From: Butyricicoccus pullicaecorum
GTDB taxonomy: Bacteria > Bacillota > Clostridia > Oscillospirales > Butyricicoccaceae
Assembly (NCBI GenBank): GCA_018366195.1
Contig: JAGZIN010000017.1
Location: 1 to 60,208, forward strand
Direction of reading: 5' to 3'
DNA length: 60,208 nucleotides
Each line of letters begins with the position of its first letter. The first letter of the stretch is position 1. This document shows, in pieces, positions 49,944 through 59,032 of the stretch. The position numbers and the translations under genes were made by a program. The notes beneath the pieces were generated by a model, which saw only the letters and a list, made by a program, of their open reading frames with translations, ran no database searches and had not been told where the DNA came from.

Positions 49944-51245
49944 TTAGAATCCGGGCGCTTGCTGTGCCTGTGCAAGAGAGATACGGCTTTTATCCATATT
50001 TGCAAGGGCTTCCTCTACGGTGCTGGCGCCAAGCATGGCTTCCTGAATGCACTTAGCGGTTTCGGTCTGGGTAAAGCCGATGACGTTGCCCCAAGTGCTG
50101 GAATTGCGGTGTGCACGCTCCAGAACGCCATTTTCCTTTGCTTCTTCATACTGCGGAGGTACTACACAGGTGGTCTGTCCCTTGAACACTGGTGCGGTGT
50201 TGATGCCGTCAAAGATTACATTATAGTTCTCTGGATTTGCCATGAACTCAATAAATTCTTTTGCAGCTTCTACATTTTCACTGTTCTTGTTGACCAGCAG
50301 CAGAGAGGTGTTTGGTCCTTCAATGGAGCCTTCCGGAGCGGTTCCCATAAATGCAGGCATCAGACCGAACTTTTCAGCCATACCGGGATATTTCTGCTCC
50401 AAATCGGTGTAAAGCCATGTGTCCCAAGTGAGCATCATTGCATATTCGCCAGAACCCATGGCATCAATGCCATAGTCCCATGAGTTTGCTGCAAAGTTTT
50501 CACCCAGATAGCCCTTATTTGCCATGTCGGTGTACCACTGTACCATACCCTTCATTTCCGGAATATCGGCATAGGTGATTTTGTTGGTGTTGATTTGCTC
50601 GCGAACGCTTTCATCTTCAAAAATGGGGTCCATAGCAACCTGTTCCAAAATGGGCCAGACATCTTTGAATCCGATATAGAGTGGGTTGACTCCGTTGGAT
50701 TTCAGTGTTTCACAAGCTGCCATAAATTCGTCCTGTGTGGTGGGCAGCGCAATGTTGTATTTGGAGAAGATTTCCTTGTTGTAGTAGAAACCGGTGTTGG
50801 TTGCCTCCCAGAGCGGAAGTCCCCAGATTTTTCCGTTCCATTCCGCCTGATCGATGACAGTATCTTCTACATCAGAGATCCATGCGGCATCAGAAAAGTC
50901 AACAAAGTTTTTTTCGGGATTATATGCCTTGAGTGTTTCATTGCCGAAGCACATGAAAATATCCGGAATATCACCTGTATTAAATTTGGTCAGAGAGACC
51001 TGTTCAAAGTTGTTGCCGGGGATTCCCTGCAAATCCAGCTTGTTTCCGGTTTTTTCTTCGTAAAGAGAGAATGCCTTGTCCATATAGGGACGACCCATGT
51101 CATTGGAGTTGCCCATGACCACCAGAGTGACTGTGTCCTTTCCGGCATCTCCGCCTGCGCTATTGCCTCCGCCTGAACAGCCTGCCAGCGTAGTGGCCAT
51201 CATTGCAGCCGTAATTGTCCATGCCAATGTTTTTTTCCAGTTCAT
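49944..51245 (-). CDS. oligosaccharide-binding lipoprotein of the ABC importer
   Basis: 433 residues with a lipoprotein signal ending Leu-Ala-Gly-Cys, then a Ser/Gly linker and a family-1 solute-binding fold with many Trp/Tyr (Trp-Gly-Leu-Pro-Leu-Trp-Glu-Ala-Thr-Asn). It captures the sugar outside the membrane. First gene of the fucose operon; ATG 51245 has AGGAGG 7 bases upstream. Confidence 0.93.
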   Translation of the reverse strand: MNWKKTLAWTITAAMMATTLAGCSGGGNSAGGDAGKDTVTLVVMGNSNDMGRPYMDKAFSLYEEKTGNKLDLQGIPGNNFEQVSLTKFNTGDIPDIFMCFGNETLKAYNPEKNFVDFSDAAWISDVEDTVIDQAEWNGKIWGLPLWEATNTGFYYNKEIFSKYNIALPTTQDEFMAACETLKSNGVNPLYIGFKDVWPILEQVAMDPIFEDESVREQINTNKITYADIPEMKGMVQWYTDMANKGYLGENFAANSWDYGIDAMGSGEYAMMLTWDTWLYTDLEQKYPGMAEKFGLMPAFMGTAPEGSIEGPNTSLLLVNKNSENVEAAKEFIEFMANPENYNVIFDGINTAPVFKGQTTCVVPPQYEEAKENGVLERAHRNSSTWGNVIGFTQTETAKCIQEAMLGASTVEEALANMDKSRISLAQAQQAPGF

Positions 51246-51432
51246 AAGAATCCTCCTACTCATTTTCCTGACATACGGAACCCATTTGATTTTTCTGTGT
51301 TTCTCATTTGTGTAAATTCAGTATAAAAGATGGAGTGTATTTAGAAAATGGAAAAAGGTAAGAAGTAGATGGACAAACCGTAGTTTTTGTCGGAATCCCT
51401 TTGGTGTGACCGTGAATTTTACTAAGAAATGA

Positions 51433-51461
51433 TTGACGAATTTTGGGGAATATGCTATGCT
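51433..51461 (+). promoter_or_regulatory. promoter of the sensor kinase-response regulator pair
   Basis: TTGACG at 51433-51438, 17-bp spacer, TATGCT at 51456-51461. It overlaps the first codons of the longest open frame, so the kinase must start later. Confidence 0.65.
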
Positions 51462-51491
51462 CGTGACAAATATGAAGCGAGGCAGATTGAA

Positions 51492-53270
51492 ATGCTCAGG
51501 AAGATGTGTTTACGAACCAAGCTGTTTTTGGCAGTGTCGTCCATGCTTACCATTCTCATGCTGCTCTTTGGGCTCGTTTTGAGCAGAGTCATTTTGCAGA
51601 ACGCAAGAAAAAATTGGGATACAGCCAATCAGCAGGGAATCAATACAATTTCAGCAAACTTTTCACGGGCTTTGTGGGATATCAATGAGGTGAGCAAGCA
51701 CATTCATAACACAGAGGATATCCATGAGGTTTTTCACGCAATCCCTCAGGGAGAGGGCAATTATTTCGATAAGCACCCGCTGATGCGGGACCGGCTTTTG
51801 GCAGAACTGTATGCCGCTTTGGGTGGGCGCAATTTGAATGGACAGATTATGGTGGTCTCCCGTTATGGGGATTATATTTATGTGGACAATCGTCCAGATG
51901 ACTGCACCCCAAGCAGTGCACAGGTTTTGGAACAGAAATCCGTTCAATGGGGACTTTCCACTGAGGATTTTATGCGTATTTTCCTTCCGGATCAGGACCT
52001 GCTGCATGAAACGGAGGAGCCTATGCTGACCTTGGCACGCCCGCTGCGCACCAGCTGGCAGACCTATGGTGTAATCCTGTATAGTGTGCCTTTGGAAAAA
52101 TTTGACGGAATCTGTGAGCCATATTTGAAGCAGTCGGATTCCAGCATCGTGCTGGTCGATAAAAACCGAAAAATTTTTTATGAATACACAGACGGCAATC
52201 TGCGTGCGCCGGAGGAATGGTATGTAGACAATCGGATTGAGGCGCATACACAATATGACAAAGGGCGGTTTTGTGTCACAACCCTGCGGTTGGAGGAAAC
52301 AGATGCCTATTTGGTTCAGGTCAGCGGTCTGGGTTCGCTGCGGGAGCAGCTCCATCGGATACAAATGATTTTGCTTTTGTCTTACATGGTTGTACAGATT
52401 TTTTCCCTGCTGTCCATTGATTTTGTAATCAAGCGCTTGACCATGCCGCTCCAACAGCTTCGCAAGGAGGTGGACGAAATATCCCTGGATGGTGTTCTGC
52501 TGCTTCCAAAAGACCATGAAAATAATGAGATACAGACGTTACGAGAGGCGATTTCTGAAATGGTACAGCGTTTTCGAGAGCAAAATGAGAGACTGCTGCT
52601 GGCGAGAGAATATGATTTGAAATCTCGACTCAATGCGATGGAGGCACAGCTAAATTCCCATTTTTTATACAATACACTGGCAGTCATTGGTGCGGTGGGT
52701 CAGATGGAGGGCAGCCGAACTGCTCCGCGGCTTTGTGCAAAGCTTGCCAAGCTGCTTCGATATTCTGTGGATTATAATTTCAAATGTGTGACGTTGCAGG
52801 ACGAATTGGATAATGTACGCGATTATCTGGAAATTATGGGGGCACGATATGATGGGCAAACCGAGTTCATCTGGCAGATTTCGCCGCAGGCAGCACAGAT
52901 TGAGGTGCCAAAGCTAATCCTCCAGCCCATTGTAGAGAATTGCTTCAAGCATAGCTTTCACAATCAGGAGGGAATGAAGCAAATCAAAATCATCAACCAA
53001 TGTGACGCGGAGCGCTGGTCGATAGAGGTTCGGAACAATGGGGAACCGATGACGCCGGAGACAATCGAAAGCATCTATCAAAGGTTTGCCCAGTATCGGG
53101 AGGAGCTTAGCACAGGACGGCTGGACGCGCGTGAGATTGGGACAGGATTTGGGCTGGGGAATACCGTTTTACGCCTGTTTTTGTTTTATAAGGGAGATGA
53201 AACCTTTCATATTTCGCTTGAGGGGCAGGAAACCGTTGTAAAGATAGGAGGACCAATCCATGGAAGGTGA
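51492..53270 (+). CDS. YesM-like sensor histidine kinase
   Basis: 592 residues from ATG 51492. First membrane helix at about 10-32, an extracellular sensor of roughly 270 residues, second helix near 300, HAMP linker, then the His-kinase domain with the phospho-acceptor His in Leu-Asn-Ser-His-Phe-Leu-Tyr-Asn-Thr-Leu (Ser where the family usually has Pro), and an ATPase lid with Glu-Asn-Cys-Phe-Lys-His and Gly-Thr-Gly-Phe-Gly-Leu-Gly-Asn. The 51429 ATG lies inside the promoter. It would sense the oligosaccharide, perhaps with the binding protein, and phosphorylate the next gene product, whose start it overlaps by 11 bases. Confidence 0.88.
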   Translation: MLRKMCLRTKLFLAVSSMLTILMLLFGLVLSRVILQNARKNWDTANQQGINTISANFSRALWDINEVSKHIHNTEDIHEVFHAIPQGEGNYFDKHPLMRDRLLAELYAALGGRNLNGQIMVVSRYGDYIYVDNRPDDCTPSSAQVLEQKSVQWGLSTEDFMRIFLPDQDLLHETEEPMLTLARPLRTSWQTYGVILYSVPLEKFDGICEPYLKQSDSSIVLVDKNRKIFYEYTDGNLRAPEEWYVDNRIEAHTQYDKGRFCVTTLRLEETDAYLVQVSGLGSLREQLHRIQMILLLSYMVVQIFSLLSIDFVIKRLTMPLQQLRKEVDEISLDGVLLLPKDHENNEIQTLREAISEMVQRFREQNERLLLAREYDLKSRLNAMEAQLNSHFLYNTLAVIGAVGQMEGSRTAPRLCAKLAKLLRYSVDYNFKCVTLQDELDNVRDYLEIMGARYDGQTEFIWQISPQAAQIEVPKLILQPIVENCFKHSFHNQEGMKQIKIINQCDAERWSIEVRNNGEPMTPETIESIYQRFAQYREELSTGRLDAREIGTGFGLGNTVLRLFLFYKGDETFHISLEGQETVVKIGGPIHGR

Positions 53271-54768
53271 GATTCGTTTTGTAATCGTAGAAGATGAGCC
53301 GCTTATTTTGCAGCAGTTGGAATATAGTATTTGTGCATGCAGTCCCAGATATCGTGTGGTCGGAAAAGCAAGGAATGGAAAGGACGGCTTACAGGAAATC
53401 CAAAAGCATCAGCCGGATATTGTTATTACAGATATTCAGATGCCGATATTGTCCGGTTTGGATATGATTGCGCAGGCACGGGAGAACGGACTGGGCGGAC
53501 GCTATTTGATTTTATCCGGCTATGGAGAATTTCAATATGCACAGTCTGCCCTGCGGCTGGGGGTAGAGGATTATCTGCTCAAGCCCATTGACCCGGACGA
53601 TTTGGAATTGCAGCTCAAGAGTCTGACAGAGAAAGTGGCACAGGGCAAAGAGAATGATTTTGCTGTGTATGTAAGGCAGTGGTTCAATTTAGACATTCGC
53701 CCCAAGGAAATCGCGCCGCTGCCGCAGGGAGAGGTCTGTTATTTCATCTTTGCAGAGGTTGGAGCTGCTGCTTCCCGAACATACGGAGAGTTCAGCCCGG
53801 GTGTACAATTCTGGAAGGAGAATACCTTTGCGTGGTTGGAAGCAATACAGGAGAAGTGGAAAATCCATATCGAACATTTTACCGGTAATTATGCAAACGA
53901 ACATGTTTTTGCGATGATACAGAGCCAAGAGGGGCAGAATGAACGAATCCGCATGATTGCAGAGGATATCCTTGCCTGCTGTCGAGGCAGGCTTCCTATT
54001 TTTATGATTGTCACAGAGGCAATGCGGGAGCCGACAGATTTTGTGCAGCAGATTCATAGCGTTGCAGAGTGCCGCATGATGGCATTTCCATTTGGGAGCA
54101 GCGGCGTGTGGTGCATGGGACTGGAGCGGCTTCCGGCAATTTCAGAGGTACTGCCCAATTCCTTTCGCCGGCTGAGCACACAGATTGTGGAGCAGCTGCC
54201 GTATCAGGAAGCGGAATCCCTGAAAGAGCTTGTGCGATATTGGCAAAAGGAGCAGCCTTGTGAGGCAGTTTTCTTGCGGCAGTTGGAATATCTCTTGGGC
54301 AAGCTGGGGGATCATGGCTACGAGACAGATACGCTGACAGCAGGAGAGCTGTTGGCAGATGCCTTGGACTTTTCTGATGTTGTGGATACCCTGTATCCGT
54401 TTTTGCGCACTCCGGCAGCATCAGACAAAAATACAGGAGCCTCTGGACAGATTACAGAAATCAAACGCTATATCGACAGGAATTATGATAAAGCGCTCAA
54501 TTATCGGGTGCTCTATGAGAATTTTGGCTACAACGAAAAGTATATTGCGTATTTGTTCAAAAAAGAGATGGGTATTTCACCCAGTAAATATATTGTCAAT
54601 GTACGTATCGAAGCGGCCAAGCGGCTGCTTTTGACCCGCCCCGATTTGCTGCAAAAAGATGTGGCACAGAAGGTCGGGTTTACAGACCCTTTATATTTTA
54701 GCCGCGTTTTTCGTGACATTGTTGGGCTAAGTCCAAGTAAGTTTGTGAAAAGAAATCGTCATTCTTAA
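53260..54768 (+). CDS. YesN-like response regulator with AraC DNA-binding domain
   Basis: 502 residues: receiver domain 1-120 with phospho-Asp58 in Ile-Thr-Asp-Ile-Gln-Met-Pro and Lys-Pro-Ile; a long middle region; and two AraC-type helix-turn-helix motifs in the last 100 residues, the second containing Val-Gly-Phe-Thr-Asp-Pro-Leu-Tyr-Phe-Ser-Arg-Val-Phe. It probably activates the divergent importer operon and the msmK unit. Start ATG follows AGGAGGA inside the kinase gene. Confidence 0.92.
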   Translation: MEGEIRFVIVEDEPLILQQLEYSICACSPRYRVVGKARNGKDGLQEIQKHQPDIVITDIQMPILSGLDMIAQARENGLGGRYLILSGYGEFQYAQSALRLGVEDYLLKPIDPDDLELQLKSLTEKVAQGKENDFAVYVRQWFNLDIRPKEIAPLPQGEVCYFIFAEVGAAASRTYGEFSPGVQFWKENTFAWLEAIQEKWKIHIEHFTGNYANEHVFAMIQSQEGQNERIRMIAEDILACCRGRLPIFMIVTEAMREPTDFVQQIHSVAECRMMAFPFGSSGVWCMGLERLPAISEVLPNSFRRLSTQIVEQLPYQEAESLKELVRYWQKEQPCEAVFLRQLEYLLGKLGDHGYETDTLTAGELLADALDFSDVVDTLYPFLRTPAASDKNTGASGQITEIKRYIDRNYDKALNYRVLYENFGYNEKYIAYLFKKEMGISPSKYIVNVRIEAAKRLLLTRPDLLQKDVAQKVGFTDPLYFSRVFRDIVGLSPSKFVKRNRHS

Positions 54769-54802
54769 CAAAAATATAAAAAAAATTTGTGAAGGATAGG
54801 CA

Positions 54803-54832
54803 TTGAATCTGCGGAAAAAACAGTATTATACT
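54803..54832 (+). promoter_or_regulatory. promoter of the ATPase gene
   Basis: TTGAAT at 54803-54808, 18-bp spacer, TATACT at 54827-54832, in the 144-base gap after the response regulator. Confidence 0.55.
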
Positions 54833-54912
54833 ATAAGTAATGTAAATTCCCATTTTTCTTGTGGAAGCTCATTTGTGTACCGGCTTCATCGTTCAAAAAT
54901 GGAGGATTTATT

Positions 54913-56025
54913 ATGGCAAGCATTTCTTTAGAACATATCAAAAAAGTGTATCCCGGCAATGTTGAGGTCATTGCAGATTTGAATCTTGAGATTCAGGATA
55001 AGGAGTTTATCATTCTCGTAGGTCCCTCGGGCTGCGGCAAATCGACCACACTGCGTATGATAGCCGGATTGGAGGAAATTTCCGGCGGTCAGCTTCGCAT
55101 TGGGGACCGCGTTGTCAACGATGTCCCGCCCAAGGATCGCGATATTGCAATGGTATTCCAAAATTATGCGCTTTATCCGCACATGACCGTATACAAAAAT
55201 ATGGCATTCGCTTTGAAGCTGCGTAAAGTGCCAAAGGACGAAATCGACCGCAAGGTGCATGAGGCGGCAAAAATGCTCGATATTGAACATTTGCTCAATC
55301 GTAAGCCGAAGGCGCTTTCCGGCGGTCAGCGGCAGCGCGTTGCGCTGGGGCGTGCCATGGTGCGCAATCCATCGGTATTTTTGCTCGACGAACCGCTTTC
55401 CAATCTCGACGCGAAGCTTCGTACACAAATGCGCACAGAAATCAGTAAGCTGCACAAAAAGCTCGGCACAACATTTGTCTATGTCACACACGACCAGACA
55501 GAGGCGATGACTATGGGGGATCGCATCGTTGTCATGAAGGACGGTGTCATTCAGCAGTTTGATACCCCTCAAAATCTGTATACGAGCCCGTGCAATTTAT
55601 TTGTCGCTGGTTTTATTGGTTCGCCGCAGATGAATTTTATTGATGCGGTTGTTTGCCGCGCTGATGATGGATATGCAGTAGAGTTTGCAGGATTCCGAAT
55701 CCCCATTCCACAGGGAAAAACAGAACATGCAGATATGGAAGCCTATGTGGGCAAGCCCGTGGTTTTGGGCGTGCGTCCAGAGGATTTCCATGTAGAAGCG
55801 GCCTTCCTTGATATGTCGAAAGAAAGTGTAATTTCTGCTGATATTGAAATTGCAGAGCTGATGGGAGCAGAAGTTTACTTATATATGCAATGCCAGGGAC
55901 AGCGCTTGGTTGCACGTGTTCCGTCCCGCACCCAAGCTGCGTGCGGAGACCATATTCAAATTGCTCTCGACAGAAATAAATTCCACTTGTTTGACAAGGA
56001 AACAGAACAGGTGATTTTTAACTGA
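54913..56025 (+). CDS. MsmK/UgpC-type ABC ATPase
   Basis: 370 residues. Walker A Gly-Pro-Ser-Gly-Cys-Gly-Lys-Ser-Thr at 37-45, signature Leu-Ser-Gly-Gly-Gln-Arg-Gln-Arg, Walker B Val-Phe-Leu-Leu-Asp-Glu-Pro, switch His in Thr-His-Asp-Gln-Thr-Glu-Ala, and a C-terminal OB/TOBE regulatory domain. This class often energises several CUT1 importers, so it is the probable motor for the permeases in the opposite arm. ATG 54913 follows TGGAGGA. The 5' half has unusually G+C-rich third positions compared with neighbours. Confidence 0.92.
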   Translation: MASISLEHIKKVYPGNVEVIADLNLEIQDKEFIILVGPSGCGKSTTLRMIAGLEEISGGQLRIGDRVVNDVPPKDRDIAMVFQNYALYPHMTVYKNMAFALKLRKVPKDEIDRKVHEAAKMLDIEHLLNRKPKALSGGQRQRVALGRAMVRNPSVFLLDEPLSNLDAKLRTQMRTEISKLHKKLGTTFVYVTHDQTEAMTMGDRIVVMKDGVIQQFDTPQNLYTSPCNLFVAGFIGSPQMNFIDAVVCRADDGYAVEFAGFRIPIPQGKTEHADMEAYVGKPVVLGVRPEDFHVEAAFLDMSKESVISADIEIAELMGAEVYLYMQCQGQRLVARVPSRTQAACGDHIQIALDRNKFHLFDKETEQVIFN

Positions 56026-56037
56026 TGAAGGAACAGC

Positions 56038-56070
56038 GCCGCAAGGAGAACCATTCTCTTTGCGGCTTTT
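56038..56070 (+). terminator. hairpin after the ATPase gene
   Basis: 12-bp stem GCCGCAAGGAGA / TCTCTTTGCGGC with one G-T pair, followed by TTTT. Leaky or full terminator; it makes the next gene's earliest ATG (56025) an unlikely start. Confidence 0.65.
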
Positions 56071-56096
56071 ATGTGCGAGTATATTGTGAGGTACAG

Positions 56097-56765
56097 ATGA
56101 ATCTGTTTCGTTTATTTTATGAAAATCCGCGCGCAGAGATACCGGAGGACGCTCCGCCCAAAACAGGAGCAGCACTCTTGTTTGAAATTGTGCGCCGAGA
56201 CGGTTGGGATATTTGCAAAATGGCAGCTCTGTGTCTGCTGACCTGTATTCCCATTGTAACAATTCCGGCTGCATTATCCGGTTTTCATGCGGGGGTCATG
56301 CGTATTTTGCAGGACGTACCGGGCGACCCGTGGTTTGATTTTCGCCATGGGTGGCAAAGCTGCTGGAAAAAAGCATTGCCCATTACTCTTTTCTTTCTGA
56401 CTGCCGGAGGCTTATTGCAATTCGCACTCCGATATTATGCAGCACAGCAGGGTGTCCTTGCGGGGCTTTCTCTTGTGTGCACAGGACTTTTGATTGTGCT
56501 TGCCATGGCGGCAGTTTATGTATTCCCTATGCTGGTTGCCGTGGAGCTGGACACAAAAGCGATTGTGAAAAATGCGTTTTTGCTCGCCTTGGCACGTCCG
56601 CATCATGCGATTTCCGGTGTTGCAGCGGGGGTCGCGTTGATGACGGCAGCCGGATTTCTTTCTCCCGTGCTGCTTCCGGTATGGGCAGTGCTGACACTTG
56701 TAACGGTTGCGATACTTGCAGACTGGTTTGCGTGGCGGGACATTCAAGAGCTTATTATTCGTTGA
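56097..56765 (+). CDS. DUF624 (YesL-like) membrane protein
   Basis: 222 residues, four to five membrane helices, with the family feature of a short amphipathic N-terminus followed by Leu-Thr-Cys-Ile-Pro-Ile-Val-Thr-Ile-Pro-Ala-Ala. YesL-type genes are regular companions of YesM/YesN systems and CUT1 importers; their biochemical role is not established. ATG 56097 with GAGGT 5 bases upstream is preferred over the ATG at 56025, which precedes the hairpin. Confidence 0.8.
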   Translation: MNLFRLFYENPRAEIPEDAPPKTGAALLFEIVRRDGWDICKMAALCLLTCIPIVTIPAALSGFHAGVMRILQDVPGDPWFDFRHGWQSCWKKALPITLFFLTAGGLLQFALRYYAAQQGVLAGLSLVCTGLLIVLAMAAVYVFPMLVAVELDTKAIVKNAFLLALARPHHAISGVAAGVALMTAAGFLSPVLLPVWAVLTLVTVAILADWFAWRDIQELIIR

Positions 56766-56815
56766 CATTGTGATGGAACTCCATCGCATGGAAATAAACA
56801 GGAGGTAGTTGTATT

Positions 56816-57958
56816 ATGGTGAATCGTTTTGTTTTGAACAGTGTATCCTATCATGGAAAGGGAGCCATTCAGGAAATTCCGGGAATTATCGAGAGCAAGG
56901 GCTTCAAAAAGGCTTTTATTGCCTCAGATCCCGATTTGATTCAGTTTCAGGTGACCAAAAAGGTTACCGATTTGCTGGACGCAAAGGGAATGGCATATAC
57001 CTTGTATTCCGATATTAAGCCCAATCCAACCATTGAGAATGTAAAGGCGGGTGTTGAGGCATATAAGGCTTCGGGCGCGGATTATATGATTGCGATTGGC
57101 GGTGGTTCGTCTATGGATACCGGTAAGGCAATTGGTATTATTATCAACAATCCGGAGTTTGCAGATGTACGCTCGCTGGAGGGCGTAGCGCCGACCAAAA
57201 ATCGTACCGTATTTACCATTGCAGTGCCCACAACTGCGGGTACCGCTGCCGAGGCAACCATCAACTATGTGATTACAGACGTAGAAAAGAAGCGCAAGTT
57301 TGTCTGTGTAGATACCAACGATATTCCAGATGTTGCGGTTGTAGACCCGGAAATGATGGCAAGTATGCCGAAGAAGCTGACCGCTGCAACCGGTATGGAC
57401 GCCCTGACCCATGCAATCGAAGGCTACACCACAAAGGCAGCATGGGAGCTGGCAGACTGCCTGAATTTGGAAGCAATTCGTCTGATTTCCAGAGGTCTGC
57501 GCAGTGCAGTCAATGGAGAAGATGCAGGACGTGAGGATATGGCATTGGGTCAGTTTGTGACAGGCATGGCATTTTCGAATGTTGGTTTGGGCATTGCACA
57601 TTCAATGGCGCACACATTGGGTGCAGTGTATGATACACCGCATGGTGTTGCCTGCGCAATGATGCTGCCGATTGTTATGGAGTATAATGCAGAGTGCAGC
57701 GGAGAGAAATATAAGGCGATTGCAGAAGCAATGGGTGTTGATACAACGGGAATGAATCAGCAGGCTTACCGTAAGGCTGCCATTGATGCAGTGCGTCAGC
57801 TGTCTGTTGATGTTGGAATTCCAACCAAGCTGGAAGCGCTCCGCGAGGAGGACCTTGATTTTCTGGCAGAGTCCGCTTTTGCAGACGCTTGCTGCCCGGG
57901 AAATCCGAAGGATACCAATGTTGCAGATTTGAAGGAGCTGTTCCGCAAATTGCAGTGA
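56816..57958 (+). CDS. fucO: lactaldehyde reductase FucO
   Basis: Iron-dependent NADH enzyme turning L-lactaldehyde into (S)-1,2-propanediol, closing redox balance in anaerobic fucose use. 380 residues, with the nucleotide loop Gly-Gly-Gly-Ser-Ser-Met-Asp-Thr-Gly-Lys near 97 and metal ligands in Gly-Met-Asp-Ala-Leu-Thr-His and His-Ser-Met-Ala-His-Thr-Leu-Gly. Strong ribosome site (AGGAGG). No propanediol dehydratase genes follow, so propanediol is probably exported or used elsewhere. Confidence 0.92.
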   Translation: MVNRFVLNSVSYHGKGAIQEIPGIIESKGFKKAFIASDPDLIQFQVTKKVTDLLDAKGMAYTLYSDIKPNPTIENVKAGVEAYKASGADYMIAIGGGSSMDTGKAIGIIINNPEFADVRSLEGVAPTKNRTVFTIAVPTTAGTAAEATINYVITDVEKKRKFVCVDTNDIPDVAVVDPEMMASMPKKLTAATGMDALTHAIEGYTTKAAWELADCLNLEAIRLISRGLRSAVNGEDAGREDMALGQFVTGMAFSNVGLGIAHSMAHTLGAVYDTPHGVACAMMLPIVMEYNAECSGEKYKAIAEAMGVDTTGMNQQAYRKAAIDAVRQLSVDVGIPTKLEALREEDLDFLAESAFADACCPGNPKDTNVADLKELFRKLQ

Positions 57959-57981
57959 TAGAAGTTTACATATTCTGTAAA

Positions 57982-58021
57982 AACAAAGAGTGGTGCTGTT
58001 GATACAGCACCACTCTTTGTT
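57982..58021 (+). terminator. terminator ending the plus-strand fucose arm
   Basis: Perfect 18-bp inverted repeat AACAAAGAGTGGTGCTGT / ACAGCACCACTCTTTGTT with a 4-base loop, followed by TATCG. The 5' A-run and 3' T-run form part of the stem. Confidence 0.85.
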
Positions 58022-58079
58022 TATCGTCATATTTGGAATTCAAAAGCGGTTTTTGGAGTTTTTATTCTGCAAAAGCACG

Positions 58080-58559
58080 TCAATCGGCGATTTGATTTGC
58101 GTGTACTGTCGCATAAGCAGTTCCGCCTGTGACACTTTCAATTTGAATGCGGAATTGGCAGTTGGAACTGTCACTGCCTACATAAAATACCTCCTGCCGC
58201 TTTTCTCCTGGATTCATTTGCGGAGACATGGCAGAGACGATTTCTCCTTTTCCAATGTCATATAAATAGACATGGACAGGCTCTGAATACTTTGGCACTT
58301 CGCAGTACCAACGGAGATAGAAGCCCTCTCCCTTTTCCATAATAAATCTTGGGGTTTCATCTGTTCCACGGCTGCCTGTATCCAGATTCCATTCCTGTAA
58401 AAGTGTATTGTGCTGTGCCGCGGAAGATGCTGAAACAGAAGCATTATCTGATGAGATATTTTGTGCGGTATGGACTGCGTCAGCCTGCATGACAGCAGCA
58501 GAAAGCAGCATACAACCTACAAACATAACACTCAGAATCTTTTTTACAGGCTGTTTCAT
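58080..58559 (-). CDS. small secreted protein A (paralogue of the one at 59.3 kb)
   Basis: 159 residues. A signal peptide (1-28, cleavage around Ala-Asp-Ala) shares its first 18 residues, Met-Lys-Gln-Pro-Val-Lys-Lys through Gly-Cys-Met-Leu, exactly with the second paralogue. The mature part is a Ser/Asn-rich linker and then a beta-rich domain ending Arg-Ile-Gln-Ile-Glu-Ser-Val-Thr-Gly-Gly-Thr-Ala. Family not recognised; the domain looks like a small secreted beta-sandwich. ATG 58559 has GGAGGT 8 bases upstream; the longer frame reaches into the promoter and hairpin. Confidence 0.75.
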   Translation of the reverse strand: MKQPVKKILSVMFVGCMLLSAAVMQADAVHTAQNISSDNASVSASSAAQHNTLLQEWNLDTGSRGTDETPRFIMEKGEGFYLRWYCEVPKYSEPVHVYLYDIGKGEIVSAMSPQMNPGEKRQEVFYVGSDSSNCQFRIQIESVTGGTAYATVHANQIAD

Positions 58560-58598
58560 AATTTTGACCTCCTTAATTTTTTGTTTCTTCGAAGAATC

Positions 58599-58622
58599 TA
58601 TCTGTATATTATCACACAGATA
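58599..58622 (-). promoter_or_regulatory. dyad and promoter in repeat copy 1
   Basis: Inverted repeat TATCTGT-N10-ACAGATA encloses a TAATAT -10-like box on the minus strand; TTGCAT lies 17 bases upstream of it. A repressor operator overlapping the -10 box is likely. The same structure sits at 59971-59994. Confidence 0.5.
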
Positions 58623-58650
58623 TACGGCATGCAACATCATCGAATCAAAA

Positions 58651-58687
58651 CAGACACACCAAAGCGCTACGGACTCTGGTGTGTCTG
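58651..58687 (-). terminator. hairpin in repeat copy 1
   Basis: Perfect 11-bp stem CAGACACACCA / TGGTGTGTCTG, 15-base loop, then TTTTGATT on the minus strand. It would end transcription of the small membrane protein gene upstream, before the new promoter. Confidence 0.7.
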
Positions 58688-58819
58688 AATATCTTCCAAA
58701 CCGGCAGAAGATAGAAAGAAAAGAATCAGAGTATTCCATGAACTGGAGTCAAGGTCTGATTGTATTTTCTCTGAGAATTTCTGCCCTTCCTCCAACTTCA
58801 ATCCATCATTTATGATTGT

Positions 58820-59032
58820 TTACTTTTTGTTTTTTTCGGATAATATGATTCCGAATCCTACTAGAAATGGAACAGCAATCATTATCCATTGCAGAATACT
58901 AATATATCTAAAAGCAGAAATATAGAAATCGCCTTTTAACATATCAATATACTGCGTAACTTTGGATAGGGCAATTACTATGGACAGCGTCAACATTGCT
59001 CCACAGCATAAAAGTATTCCACTCTTTCTCAT
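58820..59032 (-). CDS. small two-helix membrane protein
   Basis: 70 residues from ATG 59032, with GGAGA 6 bases upstream. Two membrane helices (about 5-25 and 44-63) joined by a short loop, Lys-rich ends. No family recognised. Its start overlaps, as ATGA, the stop of a degenerate upstream reading frame, suggesting it was once the second gene of a pair. Located between the two secreted paralogues. Confidence 0.55.
   Translation of the reverse strand: MRKSGILLCCGAMLTLSIVIALSKVTQYIDMLKGDFYISAFRYISILQWIMIAVPFLVGFGIILSEKNKK

Larger units (their letters stand above)
58506..58725. repeat. 220-bp direct repeat, copy 1
   Basis: Matches 59878-60097 at a constant offset of 1372 with about five mismatches and no gaps. 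It covers, on the minus strand, the end of the previous transcript's hairpin, a promoter with dyad, the ribosome site and the start of the signal peptide. Confidence 0.95.

Noticed and set aside
51429..51491. Longer N-terminus for the sensor kinase from ATG 51429
   Set aside because: This stretch contains the TTGACG-17-TATGCT promoter, so it cannot be part of the mRNA from that promoter.
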